A stretch of DNA of 63,305 bases from an uncultured Oscillospiraceae bacterium (GTDB taxonomy: Bacteria > Bacillota > Clostridia > Oscillospirales > Acutalibacteraceae): positions 1 to 63,305 of the forward strand of contig URFL01000013.1 of the NCBI GenBank assembly GCA_900547105.1, written 5' to 3'. The notes under the pieces are model-generated. The model saw nothing but the letters and a program-made list of their open reading frames with translations. It was not told the DNA's origin and did no database searches. The translations under genes were made by a program, and so were the position numbers. The stretch's first letter is position 1, and every line of letters begins with the position of its first letter. Below are positions 24,215-32,681 of this stretch, piece by piece.

Positions 24215-25319
24215 CAATGTGATGGCGTTGATTTTTTCCAATATGCACGACGAATCGGTGCGCGATCTGACCGCGGTGCGGTCGATGGGGTCCATCCCGA
24301 TCGGCGGACGGTATCGGCTGATCGACTTCACCCTGTCCAGTCTGGTCAACGCCGGTGTGATCAAGGTGGGAGTCGTGACCAAAAGCCATTATCAATCGCT
24401 GATGGATCACATCGGTTCCGGTAAGGCGTGGGATCTGTCCCGCAAGCACGAGGGCTTGTGCTTTTTGCCGCCGTTCAACGCGCAGGACGATCTGTACAGC
24501 GGGCGCGTAGCGGCGCTGGCGGGTATCGGCGCTTTTTTGGAGCGCGCGCGGGAGGAATATGTGATTTTGGCGGACAGCCATCTGGTGGGCAACATCGACT
24601 ATGACCGCCTGATCGATGCGCATCTGGATTCCGGCGCGGACATCACCATCGGCTACAAGCGCGGTCCGCTGCCCGCCCAGCGCAACAACCTGATTTTGAC
24701 GATGGATGTGGACGGCCGTGTGGCGGACATCCAGATCGGCGATGCCAACGGCGAGCAAAACAGCTATTACGGGCTGGGCATCTACATTTTGCGGCGGGAT
24801 CTGCTGCATCGGTTGGTGGCGGACGCGGTCAGCCACAACCAGATGAATTTTGAACGCGATATTCTGCAAAAATACCGCGAGGATATGCGCATCCAGGGCG
24901 CCGAGGTGACCGAGTATGTGCAGACCATTCATTCGCTGAGCAGCTATTTTGCCGCCAATATGGCGTTTTTGGACAGTGATGTGCGCGCGGCGCTGTTCCC
25001 CAAGGGGCGGCCGGTGTATACCAAGGTGCGGGATTGCGCTCCTGCCACCTATGGGCTGCATTCGCAGGTGTCCAATTCGCTGGTAGCGGATGGTGCGCAT
25101 ATTGACGGCACCGTGCGCAACTCCATCATCTTCCGCGATGTGCATATCGAGCGCGACGCGGTGGTGGAAAACAGCATTGTGATGCAGGATGCGGTGATAC
25201 ATCGGGGCGCGCATCTGGATGCGGTGATTTTGGATAAAAATGTGACCATTCACGATGGTCGCTGCCTGCGGGGAGCGGACAGCTATCCCGTGTTTATCGC
25301 CAAAGGCGCGGTGGTTTGA
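24204..25319 (+). CDS. glgD: GlgD, regulatory partner of ADP-glucose pyrophosphorylase
   Basis: 371 residues from ATG 24204 (GGGGGTG upstream), overlapping glgC. The nucleotidyltransferase fold is retained (SIPIGGRYRLIDFTLSSLVN) but the ATP-binding GGxGxRL loop is lost: the N-terminus reads VMALIFSNMHDESVRDL. This is the hallmark of the non-catalytic GlgD that boosts GlgC in Firmicutes. A C-terminal left-handed beta-helix is present (ADGAHIDGTVRNSIIFRDV). Confidence 0.95.
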   Translation: MRNNNVMALIFSNMHDESVRDLTAVRSMGSIPIGGRYRLIDFTLSSLVNAGVIKVGVVTKSHYQSLMDHIGSGKAWDLSRKHEGLCFLPPFNAQDDLYSGRVAALAGIGAFLERAREEYVILADSHLVGNIDYDRLIDAHLDSGADITIGYKRGPLPAQRNNLILTMDVDGRVADIQIGDANGEQNSYYGLGIYILRRDLLHRLVADAVSHNQMNFERDILQKYREDMRIQGAEVTEYVQTIHSLSSYFAANMAFLDSDVRAALFPKGRPVYTKVRDCAPATYGLHSQVSNSLVADGAHIDGTVRNSIIFRDVHIERDAVVENSIVMQDAVIHRGAHLDAVILDKNVTIHDGRCLRGADSYPVFIAKGAVV

Positions 25320-25372
25320 CCACGCCGCTTGAACAGCGAAAAAGCATAGCATGACAAAAAGGGGGACTTTCT

Positions 25373-26797
25373 GTGAAAGTATTATACGCCACCAGTGAAG
25401 CGCTGCCGTTTGCGGCGTCGGGTGGATTGGCAGATGTGGCGGGCAGCTTGCCGCAGGCGCTGCGCCGGCGGCTGGTTGGCTGCCGGGTGGTGTTGCCGCT
25501 GTACGAATCGGTGCCGCAGGAGCTGCGGGATCAGATGACCTTTTTGACCAGCCTGTCGGTGCCGGTGGCATGGCGGCGGCAATATTGCGGTGTGTTTGAA
25601 GCGCGTCAAAACGGCGTGATCTACTATTTGCTGGATAACCAGTATTATTTCAAACGCGCCGGATTGTATGGTCATTACGATGATGCCGAGCGGTTTGCGT
25701 TTTTTGCCCGCGCGGTGCTGGAAATGCTGCCGGCGATCGGATTTATGCCGGATGTGATCCACGCGAACGATTGGCAAACCGCGCTGATTCCGGTGTACCA
25801 TCACCTGTACTACGCCGATCGTCCCGAATACAGTTCCATCAAAACCGTGTACACTATCCATAATATCCAGTATCAGGGTCGTTATGGCACCGATATTCTG
25901 GAGGATGTGTTTGGTATTCCGCGATCGGCGCAAAGCCTGCTGGAGCAGGATGGCGATCTCAATTTGATGAAGGGTGCGATCGAAACAGCGAACCGCGTGA
26001 CCACCGTCAGCCCCACCTATGCGCAGGAGATCATGGATCCGTGGTATGCCCATGGGCTGGATTCGATTTTGCGGGCACGCAGCTGGAAAGTGAGCGGTAT
26101 CCTCAACGGGATCGACACCGAAGCGTATGACCCCGCCACCGATCCGCAGATTCCGGTGCATTATTCCGCCGACGATTTTTCCGGCAAGGCGGGCAACAAA
26201 CAGGCGCTGCAGGAGCGGCTGGGGCTTTCGCAGCAGCCGGATGTGCCGCTGATCGGCATGGTGACCCGGCTGGTATCGCACAAGGGGCTGGATCTGGTCA
26301 AATATATTCTGGATGAGCTGCTGCACGAAAATGTGCAGATGGTGGTGCTCGGCTCCGGCGACTGGCAGTATGAGAGCTTTTTCAAAGAGATGCAGGAACG
26401 CTATCGCGACAAATTCTGCTATTGCTCCGGGTTTGTGCCGGAGCTGGCGCACAAAATTTATGCGGCGGCGGATATTTTCCTGATGCCCTCCAAAAGCGAA
26501 CCGTGCGGGTTGGCGCAAATGGTGGCGTGTCGGTACGGCACACTGCCGGTGGTGCGCGAAACCGGCGGCTTAAAGGACAGCATCCACGACTGCGGAGATG
26601 GGACCGGCAACGGATTCACCTTCCAAACCTACAACGCCAACGATATGTTGTATGCGATCCACCGCGCGTTGGGGGCGTACGCCAACAAGACCGATTGGCC
26701 GGTGTTGGTGGAACGCGCCATGCGGTGCGATTTCAGCTGGGGACGCTCGGCCAACGAATATATCCGGTTGTATAAAGAACTCATCAAAGGCGAATAA
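25373..26797 (+). CDS. glgA: Glycogen synthase (ADP-glucose)
   Basis: GT5 glucosyltransferase that extends the alpha-1,4 glucan. 474 residues from GTG 25373 behind AGGGGG. Two Rossmann-like halves: the N-terminal ADP-glucose site reads AASGGLADVAGSLP, where many family members have Lys before GGL, a substitution common in related bacteria. VIHANDWQTALIP and the C-terminal MVTRLVSHKGLD and MPSKSEPCGLAQM carry the other substrate residues, including the retaining-GT glutamates. Last gene of the glycogen operon. Confidence 0.96.
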   Translation: MKVLYATSEALPFAASGGLADVAGSLPQALRRRLVGCRVVLPLYESVPQELRDQMTFLTSLSVPVAWRRQYCGVFEARQNGVIYYLLDNQYYFKRAGLYGHYDDAERFAFFARAVLEMLPAIGFMPDVIHANDWQTALIPVYHHLYYADRPEYSSIKTVYTIHNIQYQGRYGTDILEDVFGIPRSAQSLLEQDGDLNLMKGAIETANRVTTVSPTYAQEIMDPWYAHGLDSILRARSWKVSGILNGIDTEAYDPATDPQIPVHYSADDFSGKAGNKQALQERLGLSQQPDVPLIGMVTRLVSHKGLDLVKYILDELLHENVQMVVLGSGDWQYESFFKEMQERYRDKFCYCSGFVPELAHKIYAAADIFLMPSKSEPCGLAQMVACRYGTLPVVRETGGLKDSIHDCGDGTGNGFTFQTYNANDMLYAIHRALGAYANKTDWPVLVERAMRCDFSWGRSANEYIRLYKELIKGE

Positions 26798-26811
26798 AGC
26801 GAAAAAGCGGG

Positions 26812-26845
26812 GAGCCTGCTGCCGACGGCAGCAGGCTCCTTTTGG
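26812..26845 (+). terminator. Terminator of the glycogen operon
   Basis: GGAGCCTGCTGCC pairs with GGCAGCAGGCTCC around GAC (positions about 26810-26838), followed by TTTT, 15 bases after the glgA stop. Confidence 0.88.
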
Positions 26846-26897
26846 GGTATTTCATAATCTTTTTACAAAATCTGCCGGTCGGGGACGAGCGGGTCGC

Positions 26898-26926
26898 TTG
26901 CTTTTTTGTGCCGCACCCGCTATAAT
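26898..26926 (+). promoter_or_regulatory. Promoter of the membrane protein gene at 26958
   Basis: TTGCTT (26898-26903), 17-base spacer, TATAAT (26921-26926), 31 bases before the start codon. Confidence 0.65.
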
Positions 26927-26957
26927 GGAACACAAACACGACCAAGGGGGAGCCGCC

Positions 26958-27593
26958 ATGTCCATACGAAACTGGATGCCGTCGTCCGATACCGAACTGT
27001 ACCAAAAAGTGTTGGTGCTGTTTTCGGTGGTACAACTGGTGATGGGGTTGGCACTGTTTGCGCTGTCCACCACCGCCAAGCCGATGCTGTATCTGCTGTT
27101 TGTGGTGGGCATCGTGTGCGCAGTGCTGGCACACCGGTTTTGGCACAGCCGTCCGGCGCGCATCGTGTGCCGTGGAATCATCTATCTGCTGCTGGCGGGT
27201 TTTTTGGTGGGCGCGCTGGTGGCGCAACTCGGCTATTCGGGCGGCACCGGATTGGAATGGCAGCGCTTTGGGGTCAGCACGCCGCTGATTTTGCATACGC
27301 TGCTGCTGTTTTTGACTCCCTCGATGGCGTTGGCGGCGCTGCATGGCCGCCGGTTGGATGTGAACTTTTTGCGGGCGACCAGCGTGATTAACACCCTGTT
27401 GGCGGCGGCACTGTATGTGGTGCCGGTGGTGCGCGAGCGGGTGGAACGCGGCGTGGATAACTGGTATTTCAGCATTTTCTGTCTGCTGTGCGTGGCGGTG
27501 ACTATGGTGGCGGCGTTTTTGATCCCGCCGGTCGCTTTCCGCAGCAAAAAAACGCCCGCGGCTCCGGCGGCGGACGAAGCAGCGGACGAATAA
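26958..27593 (+). CDS. Six-helix membrane protein, unknown function
   Basis: 211 residues from ATG 26958 with AAGGGGG 8 bases upstream. About six transmembrane helices: VLVLFSVVQLVMGLALFAL, MLYLLFVVGIVCAVLAHRF, IIYLLLAGFLVGALVAQL, LILHTLLLFLTPSMALAAL, VINTLLAAALYVVPVV and FCLLCVAVTMVAAFLIPPV. A charged Ala-rich tail (TPAAPAADEAADE) faces the cytoplasm. It has its own promoter and no clear partner. I do not recognise a specific transporter family. Confidence 0.75.
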   Translation: MSIRNWMPSSDTELYQKVLVLFSVVQLVMGLALFALSTTAKPMLYLLFVVGIVCAVLAHRFWHSRPARIVCRGIIYLLLAGFLVGALVAQLGYSGGTGLEWQRFGVSTPLILHTLLLFLTPSMALAALHGRRLDVNFLRATSVINTLLAAALYVVPVVRERVERGVDNWYFSIFCLLCVAVTMVAAFLIPPVAFRSKKTPAAPAADEAADE

Positions 27594-27598
27594 AAAAC

Positions 27599-27641
27599 GG
27601 CGTGTCCCCCTCGCGCCCGGGGCGTGAAGGGGACATTTCGC
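27599..27641. terminator. Hairpin between convergent genes
   Basis: GTGTCCCC pairs with GGGGACAT across an inner CGCGCCCGGGGCG loop that can also pair. It lies between the plus-strand membrane protein gene and the minus-strand XRE gene, so it can terminate either; the T-run is weak. Confidence 0.5.
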
Positions 27642-27648
27642 GTGTGCG

Positions 27649-28341
27649 TTACACGGTTTCCTGCAAGGTTCGCTCGGCAACGCGGAACACCCGCGCGAGC
27701 GAGGCGGAGAAAAAGGGAAAATCGCGGCGCAGCTGCTCTTGCGACAGCGCCGGCAGCGCTTCGGCGGACAGCTTGTCCGCGCCCGGCACCGGATAGCCTT
27801 GCGCCAAACACCCTACCCGCGTGACCGCGCGCCCGATGGCGGCGGTGGTCAGTGGCTGAAACTGCGCTTCCGGCAGCGAAAACAGCGCTTTTGAGGTTTG
27901 TGGGTGATGCGCGCACAGCTCGCGGAACAACGCGTACAACAGCACCGACAGCGCGCGAGTGACCTCGGTGGTCAGCGGATCGTGGCGGCAGCTTTGCAGC
28001 ATCTGGAACAGAATGTGGGTGGATTGCAAAATCTGCTTTTGGCGAATGTCCTCCGGCGAGGACAGCTCCAGCGGCTTTTCGTTTTCGGTGGGCGGCGATT
28101 GGGGCGATACCAATTCGGGCGCGATGCCCGATCGATCGGCGGTGCGCCCCAGCAGATAGTCGCAGGACACATGATAATAGTCGGCGGCGCGCACCACGAA
28201 TTGCAGCCCACATTCGCGAACGCCCTTTTCATAATGCGACAACAACGCCGGCGAAATGTCCAGATCCTTGGCGGCCTGCTTTTGGGTCAGCTTGCGCTCG
28301 CGGCGCAGCGACAGCAGAATACGTGGAAATTCGTTGCTCAT
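27649..28341 (-). CDS. XRE-family transcriptional regulator
   Basis: 230 residues from ATG 28341 (AAGGAG 9 bases upstream). The N-terminal XRE helix-turn-helix (about 8-62) reads RRERKLTQKQAAKDLDISPALL and then SHYEKG, with the typical DYYHVSCDYLLGR end. The rest is a helical domain rich in Leu and Ala without a peptidase motif, so it is not a self-cleaving repressor. The AT-rich divergent region to the phosphatase gene (28342-28420) contains overlapping promoter-like TATA stretches, suggesting shared control. Target unknown. Confidence 0.82.
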   Translation of the reverse strand: MSNEFPRILLSLRRERKLTQKQAAKDLDISPALLSHYEKGVRECGLQFVVRAADYYHVSCDYLLGRTADRSGIAPELVSPQSPPTENEKPLELSSPEDIRQKQILQSTHILFQMLQSCRHDPLTTEVTRALSVLLYALFRELCAHHPQTSKALFSLPEAQFQPLTTAAIGRAVTRVGCLAQGYPVPGADKLSAEALPALSQEQLRRDFPFFSASLARVFRVAERTLQETV

Positions 28342-28420
28342 GCGGGGTTGCTCCTTCACTAAAAATATACAGCGAGTTTAGTATAACGAAAAATCAACGA
28401 TTTGTAAAGAGGTGCTTTTG

Positions 28421-29044
28421 ATGCAAAGCTACACCATCCATTTGATCCGGCACGGCCAGACCCAGGCGAACAACGACGGGCGTTATATCGGGCGCACCGA
28501 TGAACCGCTGTCGCCCGAAGGGTTGATGCAGCTGCTGTCCATGAAACAACAGTACGACTATCCGGGCGGCGCGCGGTTTTTCACCAGTCCGCTGACCCGC
28601 TGCCGTCAAACACTGGAGGTGCTGTATCCCGGCTGCCACGCGGAGGTAGTGGACGGACTGGCGGAGTGCGATTTCGGCGAATGGGACGGCAAAAGCGCCG
28701 CTCAACTCAAACAGGACGAGCGTTTCAGCCGATGGTTGGCGGGCGAGCCGGTGGAGATTCCCGGCGGCGAAACCGGCGAGCAGTTCCAGCATCGCGTGCA
28801 GCACGCGTTTGAAGCGCTGGTGGAGGATATGATGCGTCACAAGGACACCGAAGCGGTGGTCTGTACTCATGGCGGCGTGATTATGCTGTTGATGGCGGCG
28901 TATGCGCTGCCGCGCGCACCCATGCACGAATGGGCGGCGGAAAACGGCGGTGGCTTTACACTGCGCATCACCCCCACGCTGTGGATGCGCGAACCGGTGG
29001 CGGAAGCCATCGACACCGTGCCGCGTATCCGCCCGGCGGAGTAA
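28421..29044 (+). CDS. Histidine phosphatase family protein
   Basis: 207 residues from ATG 28421, chosen over GTG 28412 by the AGAGGTG ribosome site. Branch 1 histidine phosphatase: the phosphohistidine motif LIRHGQTQANN (His10), the partner Arg in SPLTRCRQT, an acid residue in AECDFGEWDG and the second His in CTHGGVIML. Members include phosphoglycerate mutases and alpha-ribazole phosphatase; the substrate cannot be told from sequence. No cobalamin genes are nearby. Confidence 0.88.
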   Translation: MQSYTIHLIRHGQTQANNDGRYIGRTDEPLSPEGLMQLLSMKQQYDYPGGARFFTSPLTRCRQTLEVLYPGCHAEVVDGLAECDFGEWDGKSAAQLKQDERFSRWLAGEPVEIPGGETGEQFQHRVQHAFEALVEDMMRHKDTEAVVCTHGGVIMLLMAAYALPRAPMHEWAAENGGGFTLRITPTLWMREPVAEAIDTVPRIRPAE

Positions 29045-29052
29045 AGAAAAAA

Positions 29053-29111
29053 CGCCGGGTGATCCCCGGCGATTGAAGATGGCGGGCGGCCATAAATACC
29101 ACCCGCCATCT
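29053..29111 (+). terminator. Two hairpins after the phosphatase gene
   Basis: CGCCGGG/CCCGGCG (29053-29071) and the longer AGATGGCGGG/CCCGCCATCT (29077-29111) lie between the stop and the antitoxin RNA promoter. The second hairpin is followed only by TATTG, so termination may be partial. Confidence 0.6.
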
Positions 29112-29112
29112 A

Positions 29113-29141
29113 TTGACATTGCCCCCGAAAGGGGCTATACT
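29113..29141 (+). promoter_or_regulatory. Promoter of the antitoxin RNA
   Basis: TTGACA (29113-29118), 17-base spacer, TATACT (29136-29141). The spacer itself contains CCCCC-GAAA-GGGG, the same motif that forms the hairpin over the toxin ribosome site at 29329-29342. Confidence 0.8.
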
Positions 29142-29147
29142 GTTACT

Positions 29148-29240
29148 AGAGGATGGCATGACCGATAGACGGTTTGCCCCCAATAAGTTAGAAGAAATAA
29201 ACCGCTAACTTTCGAGGGTTGGGCGGTTTATTTCTTTTTA
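29148..29240 (+). ncRNA. Antisense antitoxin RNA of a type I toxin-antitoxin locus
   Basis: About 90 nt from the predicted start near 29148 to the terminator whose 14-bp perfect stem is AAGAAATAAACCGC (29192-29205) with GCGGTTTATTTCTT (29223-29236), followed by TTTATTT. No coding capacity. It converges on the toxin gene and overlaps the last codons and 3' end of the toxin mRNA, so base pairing there is unavoidable if both are made. The organisation (two convergent short RNAs, one shared terminator) is that of Fst/par and TxpA/BsrG-type systems. RNA ends are predicted from sequence only. Confidence 0.65.
29192..29236. terminator. Shared bidirectional terminator of the toxin-antitoxin locus
   Basis: Perfect 14-bp inverted repeat with a 17-base loop. 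Both outer arms are A/T-rich (AAGAAATAAA and TTTATTTCTT), so either strand yields a U-rich 3' side. The toxin stop codon lies within the right arm. Confidence 0.75.
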
Positions 29241-29320
29241 TTTATCGCGTTGATTACAAGTGCAATCACAGTTGCTATCATGACAACGAATTGAAACAAT
29301 TCGCCGTATGTAACATACAT
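29228..29320 (-). CDS. Holin-like type I toxin peptide (30 residues)
   Basis: A 30-residue peptide beginning MYVTYGELFQFV, with a hydrophobic helix VVMIATVIALVI and ending NAINKKK. This layout (polar VTY-E-L-F start, one membrane helix, Lys-rich end) matches the putative holin-like toxin family of Firmicutes. The ribosome site AAAGGGGGTGA lies just upstream but is buried in a CCCCC-GAAA-GGGGG hairpin (29329-29342), which should hold translation back; a second C4/G5 pairing is possible further up (about 29355-29378). Its promoter is at 29416-29444. Such peptides damage the membrane when not silenced by the antisense RNA. Confidence 0.72.
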   Translation of the reverse strand: MYVTYGELFQFVVMIATVIALVINAINKKK

Positions 29321-29415
29321 CGCGTCACCCCCTTTCGGGGGCGAAAAAGAATTTCGACCCCCTTTGAACAGGGGACGAACCGCCTACCGTGAATGGTCAT
29401 GCCATCTAATATCCT

Positions 29416-29444
29416 ATCCTAGCAGCATTGCCGCAGTTTGTCAA
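29416..29444 (-). promoter_or_regulatory. Promoter of the toxin mRNA
   Basis: On the minus strand: TTGACA (29444-29439), 17-base spacer, TAGGAT (29421-29416), giving a 5' leader of about 90 nt. The first bases of the leader (GATGGCATGACC) also occur at the 5' end of the antitoxin RNA. Confidence 0.7.
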
Positions 29445-29484
29445 CACTGTGGTTTTGTTTTACACCATATAAGCGCCACAAAAC

Positions 29485-29517
29485 AACGCCGTCCGATGTA
29501 TATCGGACGGCGTTTTC
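29485..29517 (-). terminator. Terminator of lacZ
   Basis: AACGCCGTCCGAT pairs with ATCGGACGGCGTTTT around GTAT. It lies just beyond the stop of the minus-strand beta-galactosidase gene; an A-run on the plus strand gives the U-run on the minus strand. Confidence 0.8.
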
Positions 29518-29527
29518 GTGTCTTTTC

Positions 29528-32518
29528 TTATTCTCCCAAGCTCAGGCGGCCGCTAAAGGTGAACTCACTCGCGTCCAGCCGATAGGCAGGCAGCAGCTCC
29601 GGTCCGCAGCTGTGCGATCCCACGCCGCTTTGCGCCGCATCGATGCACAATACCGTGTCGCCGCAGGGGCGCAACTCATAATTGTGCGCCTTGTGCGCCA
29701 GCTCCTCTTGTGTATACGGCGAGGCGTTAAAGCAGAAATCGCCGGTCACGGTCAGCGCCGCGCCCTCGCCGGACAGCGCCAGACGGGTGCAGCCGTAGTG
29801 ACTGCCGTTTTCCTGCGGACGCACATAATTCTCATGCAGCTCGTCCACCGTGCTTTCAAAGCAACCGTACCAGCTGGCTTGGTGCTTGTCGACATAGCTT
29901 TCGTAGGGACCATAACCGGTATAGGCGACCTGTTTCATGCCACCGGGCAGGAACAACCGCAGCCCAAAGCGGGGCAAAAACGGCAGCCCCGGCGTGCGCC
30001 GCACAGTCATATCCCATGTGATGGCGCCTTTGCCGTCCACCGTCCACAGCACGCGGATGTTCAGCAACCGCTGCCGTCCGTTTGCCGCCACCGACAAATC
30101 GGTGGTGATGCGCACCAGCTCGCCATCGCTGTACACCTCGGTCGCGTAGGCGCGGGAGGTGGTGCGGTCGTAGCCGCAGGCGTAGTATTGACCGGCGATG
30201 TGTCGTTCGTTGTCGGTGGGGGCGCGCCACAGGTTGAAGGCCATCGGGCGGCGCAGCATCGACATCTTGTCTATGGTCAGATTGGTGAACAAACCGGTAT
30301 CTTTGCTGTAAATATAGCGGAAATTCTGTCCGCACAGCAAAATTTCGCGATCATCCTGCAAATAGCGCGGCGCGCGTACACCGGACAAGCCGGGAGCTGG
30401 CTCGGAATGCCGCGCCAGCTCCACCTGGTCAAAGCCGACGGCGTCGCCCGCTTTGCCCCACGGCGTGTCCTGCAGCAACCGGTATTCCAGCCGCAGATGG
30501 CAAACGCCTTGCCGCGGCAGCAGATAATCGATTTGCAGCGGTACTTGTCCCCGCGGCGAAACCGACGGGCAGGGGAGAGCACCCTCCTGCATCGACTGCC
30601 CATCCGCTGTCAGCACAAACGCCAGCGAAAGATAGTCCTTCAAATCGGTGAAATCCAGCTTGTTGTACAGCGTGAACCGTCCTTTTTCCGCGTCCTCACA
30701 GGTCAGCCGCGCGGGACGGAACACATTTTTCAGCTCTTTCAAACCGGTGTGCGGCGTGCGGTCGGGATACACCAGCCCATCCATACAGAAGTTGCCGTCG
30801 TGCAGCTCCTCGCCGAAATCGCCGCCGTAATGGTACACTGCTGTGCCAGAACCGGATTTGCCGGCGAACACCGCGTGGTCGCACCATTCCCATACAAAGC
30901 CGCCCGCCGCGCGGTCATACGCGTCCAGCACCTGCTCGTAATCCTCCAAATCGCCGGGTCCGTTGCCCATGGCGTGGCAATATTCGCACAGCACAAACGG
31001 TTTGCCGCCCGGTTGTTCCACATACCGGCGCAGATCGTCCGGCGAGGTGTACATTCCGCTTTTGACATCCAGATCGGCGCAGTCCAGCTGTTTGCCGGCG
31101 GGCATATGCGCCGCTCCTTCGTAATGCGTCAGGCGGGTGGGGTCGGTCTGTTTGACCCACCGCTCGGCGGCGACAAAGTTTTCACCGTAGCCCGCTTCGT
31201 TGCCCATCGACCAGAACAGTACGCAGGTGCGGCTGCGGTCACGCAGCACCAGCCGCTGGATGCGATCCATGATCGGCGCGGCAAAGGCGGGATCGTCCGC
31301 AATTTTGCAAAAATCCGCTGCCGGACCGTACAGCGTGGTCACGCCGTGACATTCGATGTCCGCTTCCTCCAGCACATACAGCCCCAACCGGTCGCACAGA
31401 TCCAGCAGCAGCGGCGAGCTGGGATAATGGCTGGTGCGCACAGCGTTGATGTTGTGTTGCTTCATCAGCAGCAGATCGGCGCGCATTTGCCCGGGGGTGA
31501 CGGCATAGCCCACGGTGGGGTCGCTGTCGTGGCGGTTGACGCCGCGCAGCCGCAGCTTTTGACCGTTCAGCAGCACCACGCCGTCTTTCACGCTGATTTC
31601 ACGCAGCCCCACCGCAAAGGGGATGATCTCGCGCCCGCATTGCAGCAGCAGCGTGTACAGATACGGCTGCTCGGCGTTCCACAGCACCGGATCCGGCACA
31701 TCCATGTGCAGCTTGCCGTTTTTGGCGGAGGCGGCAGCCACCTTTTTGCCCTCGTGGTTCAGCAGCTGGGCGGATGCCACCGGTGCCCCCGCGTTAAATG
31801 TGCAGGCCACCTCCACCGCCGCTTTTTGATAGTTTTTGGACAGCGGAGTGGTGATCACCGCATCGGCAATGTGCTCTTCCTCCCGCAGCAGCAGGTACAC
31901 ATCGCGGAAAATGCCGGACATCCGGAGTTTGTCCTGGTCTTCAAAATAGCTGCCGTCGCACCATTTCACCACCAGCACCGCCAGCATATTGTCGCCGGTT
32001 TTGACAAATTCGGTCACATCAAATTCATCCGGCGAATGGGACACCTGGCTGTATCCGACAAAGTGACCGTTCACCCATACATAGTAGGCGGAGTCCACCC
32101 CCTCAAAGCAGAGGTGTACCCGACCTTCGGTCTGCATCCGCAACAGCTTGAACGGGCGCAGATACGCGCCGCAGGGGTTGTCCACCGGCACATACGGCGG
32201 GTCGTAGGGAAACGGATATTGGATGTTCACATATTGGTGGTGGTCGTAGCCGTTCATCTGCCACACCGACGGCACCGGCAATCCGGCAAAGCCGATGGTG
32301 GGGTAGGGCGGCTTAAAAAATGGCACGTCCATGCGGCGCACACTGTCGAAATAGCGGAATTGCCACCCGCCGTTCAGCGAAACAAAGCGGTTGGAGCGGT
32401 CGCGCCGCCCGGCGCAAGCGTCCCGCGCGGTCATATAGGGGATGAAATAGGTGCGCGGGGGCAGCGTGCCCCGGTGCAGTATCTCCATGTTTTCAAAAAA
32501 ATTGTCTACCAGCATCAT
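29528..32518 (-). CDS. lacZ: Beta-galactosidase, GH2 family
   Basis: 996 residues, the length of LacZ-type enzymes that hydrolyse lactose and other beta-galactosides. No signal peptide, so cytosolic. Domains in order: jelly-roll sugar-binding (about 40-215), immunoglobulin-like (about 220-330), catalytic barrel (about 335-615), then the C-terminal domains including the Bgal_small domain (about 720-990). GVNRHDSDPTVGYAV, the acid/base Glu in FWSMGNEAGYG (near 440) and the nucleophile Glu in LCEYCHAMGNG (near 510) are intact. The start MMLVDNFF follows AAGGAGG. Monocistronic; no permease alongside. Confidence 0.96.
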   Translation of the reverse strand: MMLVDNFFENMEILHRGTLPPRTYFIPYMTARDACAGRRDRSNRFVSLNGGWQFRYFDSVRRMDVPFFKPPYPTIGFAGLPVPSVWQMNGYDHHQYVNIQYPFPYDPPYVPVDNPCGAYLRPFKLLRMQTEGRVHLCFEGVDSAYYVWVNGHFVGYSQVSHSPDEFDVTEFVKTGDNMLAVLVVKWCDGSYFEDQDKLRMSGIFRDVYLLLREEEHIADAVITTPLSKNYQKAAVEVACTFNAGAPVASAQLLNHEGKKVAAASAKNGKLHMDVPDPVLWNAEQPYLYTLLLQCGREIIPFAVGLREISVKDGVVLLNGQKLRLRGVNRHDSDPTVGYAVTPGQMRADLLLMKQHNINAVRTSHYPSSPLLLDLCDRLGLYVLEEADIECHGVTTLYGPAADFCKIADDPAFAAPIMDRIQRLVLRDRSRTCVLFWSMGNEAGYGENFVAAERWVKQTDPTRLTHYEGAAHMPAGKQLDCADLDVKSGMYTSPDDLRRYVEQPGGKPFVLCEYCHAMGNGPGDLEDYEQVLDAYDRAAGGFVWEWCDHAVFAGKSGSGTAVYHYGGDFGEELHDGNFCMDGLVYPDRTPHTGLKELKNVFRPARLTCEDAEKGRFTLYNKLDFTDLKDYLSLAFVLTADGQSMQEGALPCPSVSPRGQVPLQIDYLLPRQGVCHLRLEYRLLQDTPWGKAGDAVGFDQVELARHSEPAPGLSGVRAPRYLQDDREILLCGQNFRYIYSKDTGLFTNLTIDKMSMLRRPMAFNLWRAPTDNERHIAGQYYACGYDRTTSRAYATEVYSDGELVRITTDLSVAANGRQRLLNIRVLWTVDGKGAITWDMTVRRTPGLPFLPRFGLRLFLPGGMKQVAYTGYGPYESYVDKHQASWYGCFESTVDELHENYVRPQENGSHYGCTRLALSGEGAALTVTGDFCFNASPYTQEELAHKAHNYELRPCGDTVLCIDAAQSGVGSHSCGPELLPAYRLDASEFTFSGRLSLGE

Positions 32519-32681
32519 GGTTCCTCCTTACAGGTTGAGGATACATATACACCATTAGTATACCAGATGTTTCGACAAAAAGATAGCCTGTTCGGCACAA
32601 AAAAATAGCGGCAGCCGCGATGCTGCGGCGGGGCATAACCGCCGTCTGGGTGGGCATACTGGTACAAAAGGGGGAGCGAAC

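Noticed and set aside
29438..32608. 1056-codon plus-strand open frame opposite lacZ
   Set aside because: It is the mirror of an intact GH2 enzyme with all catalytic motifs; long antisense frames are common in GC-rich genes and this one has no ribosome site or family motif.
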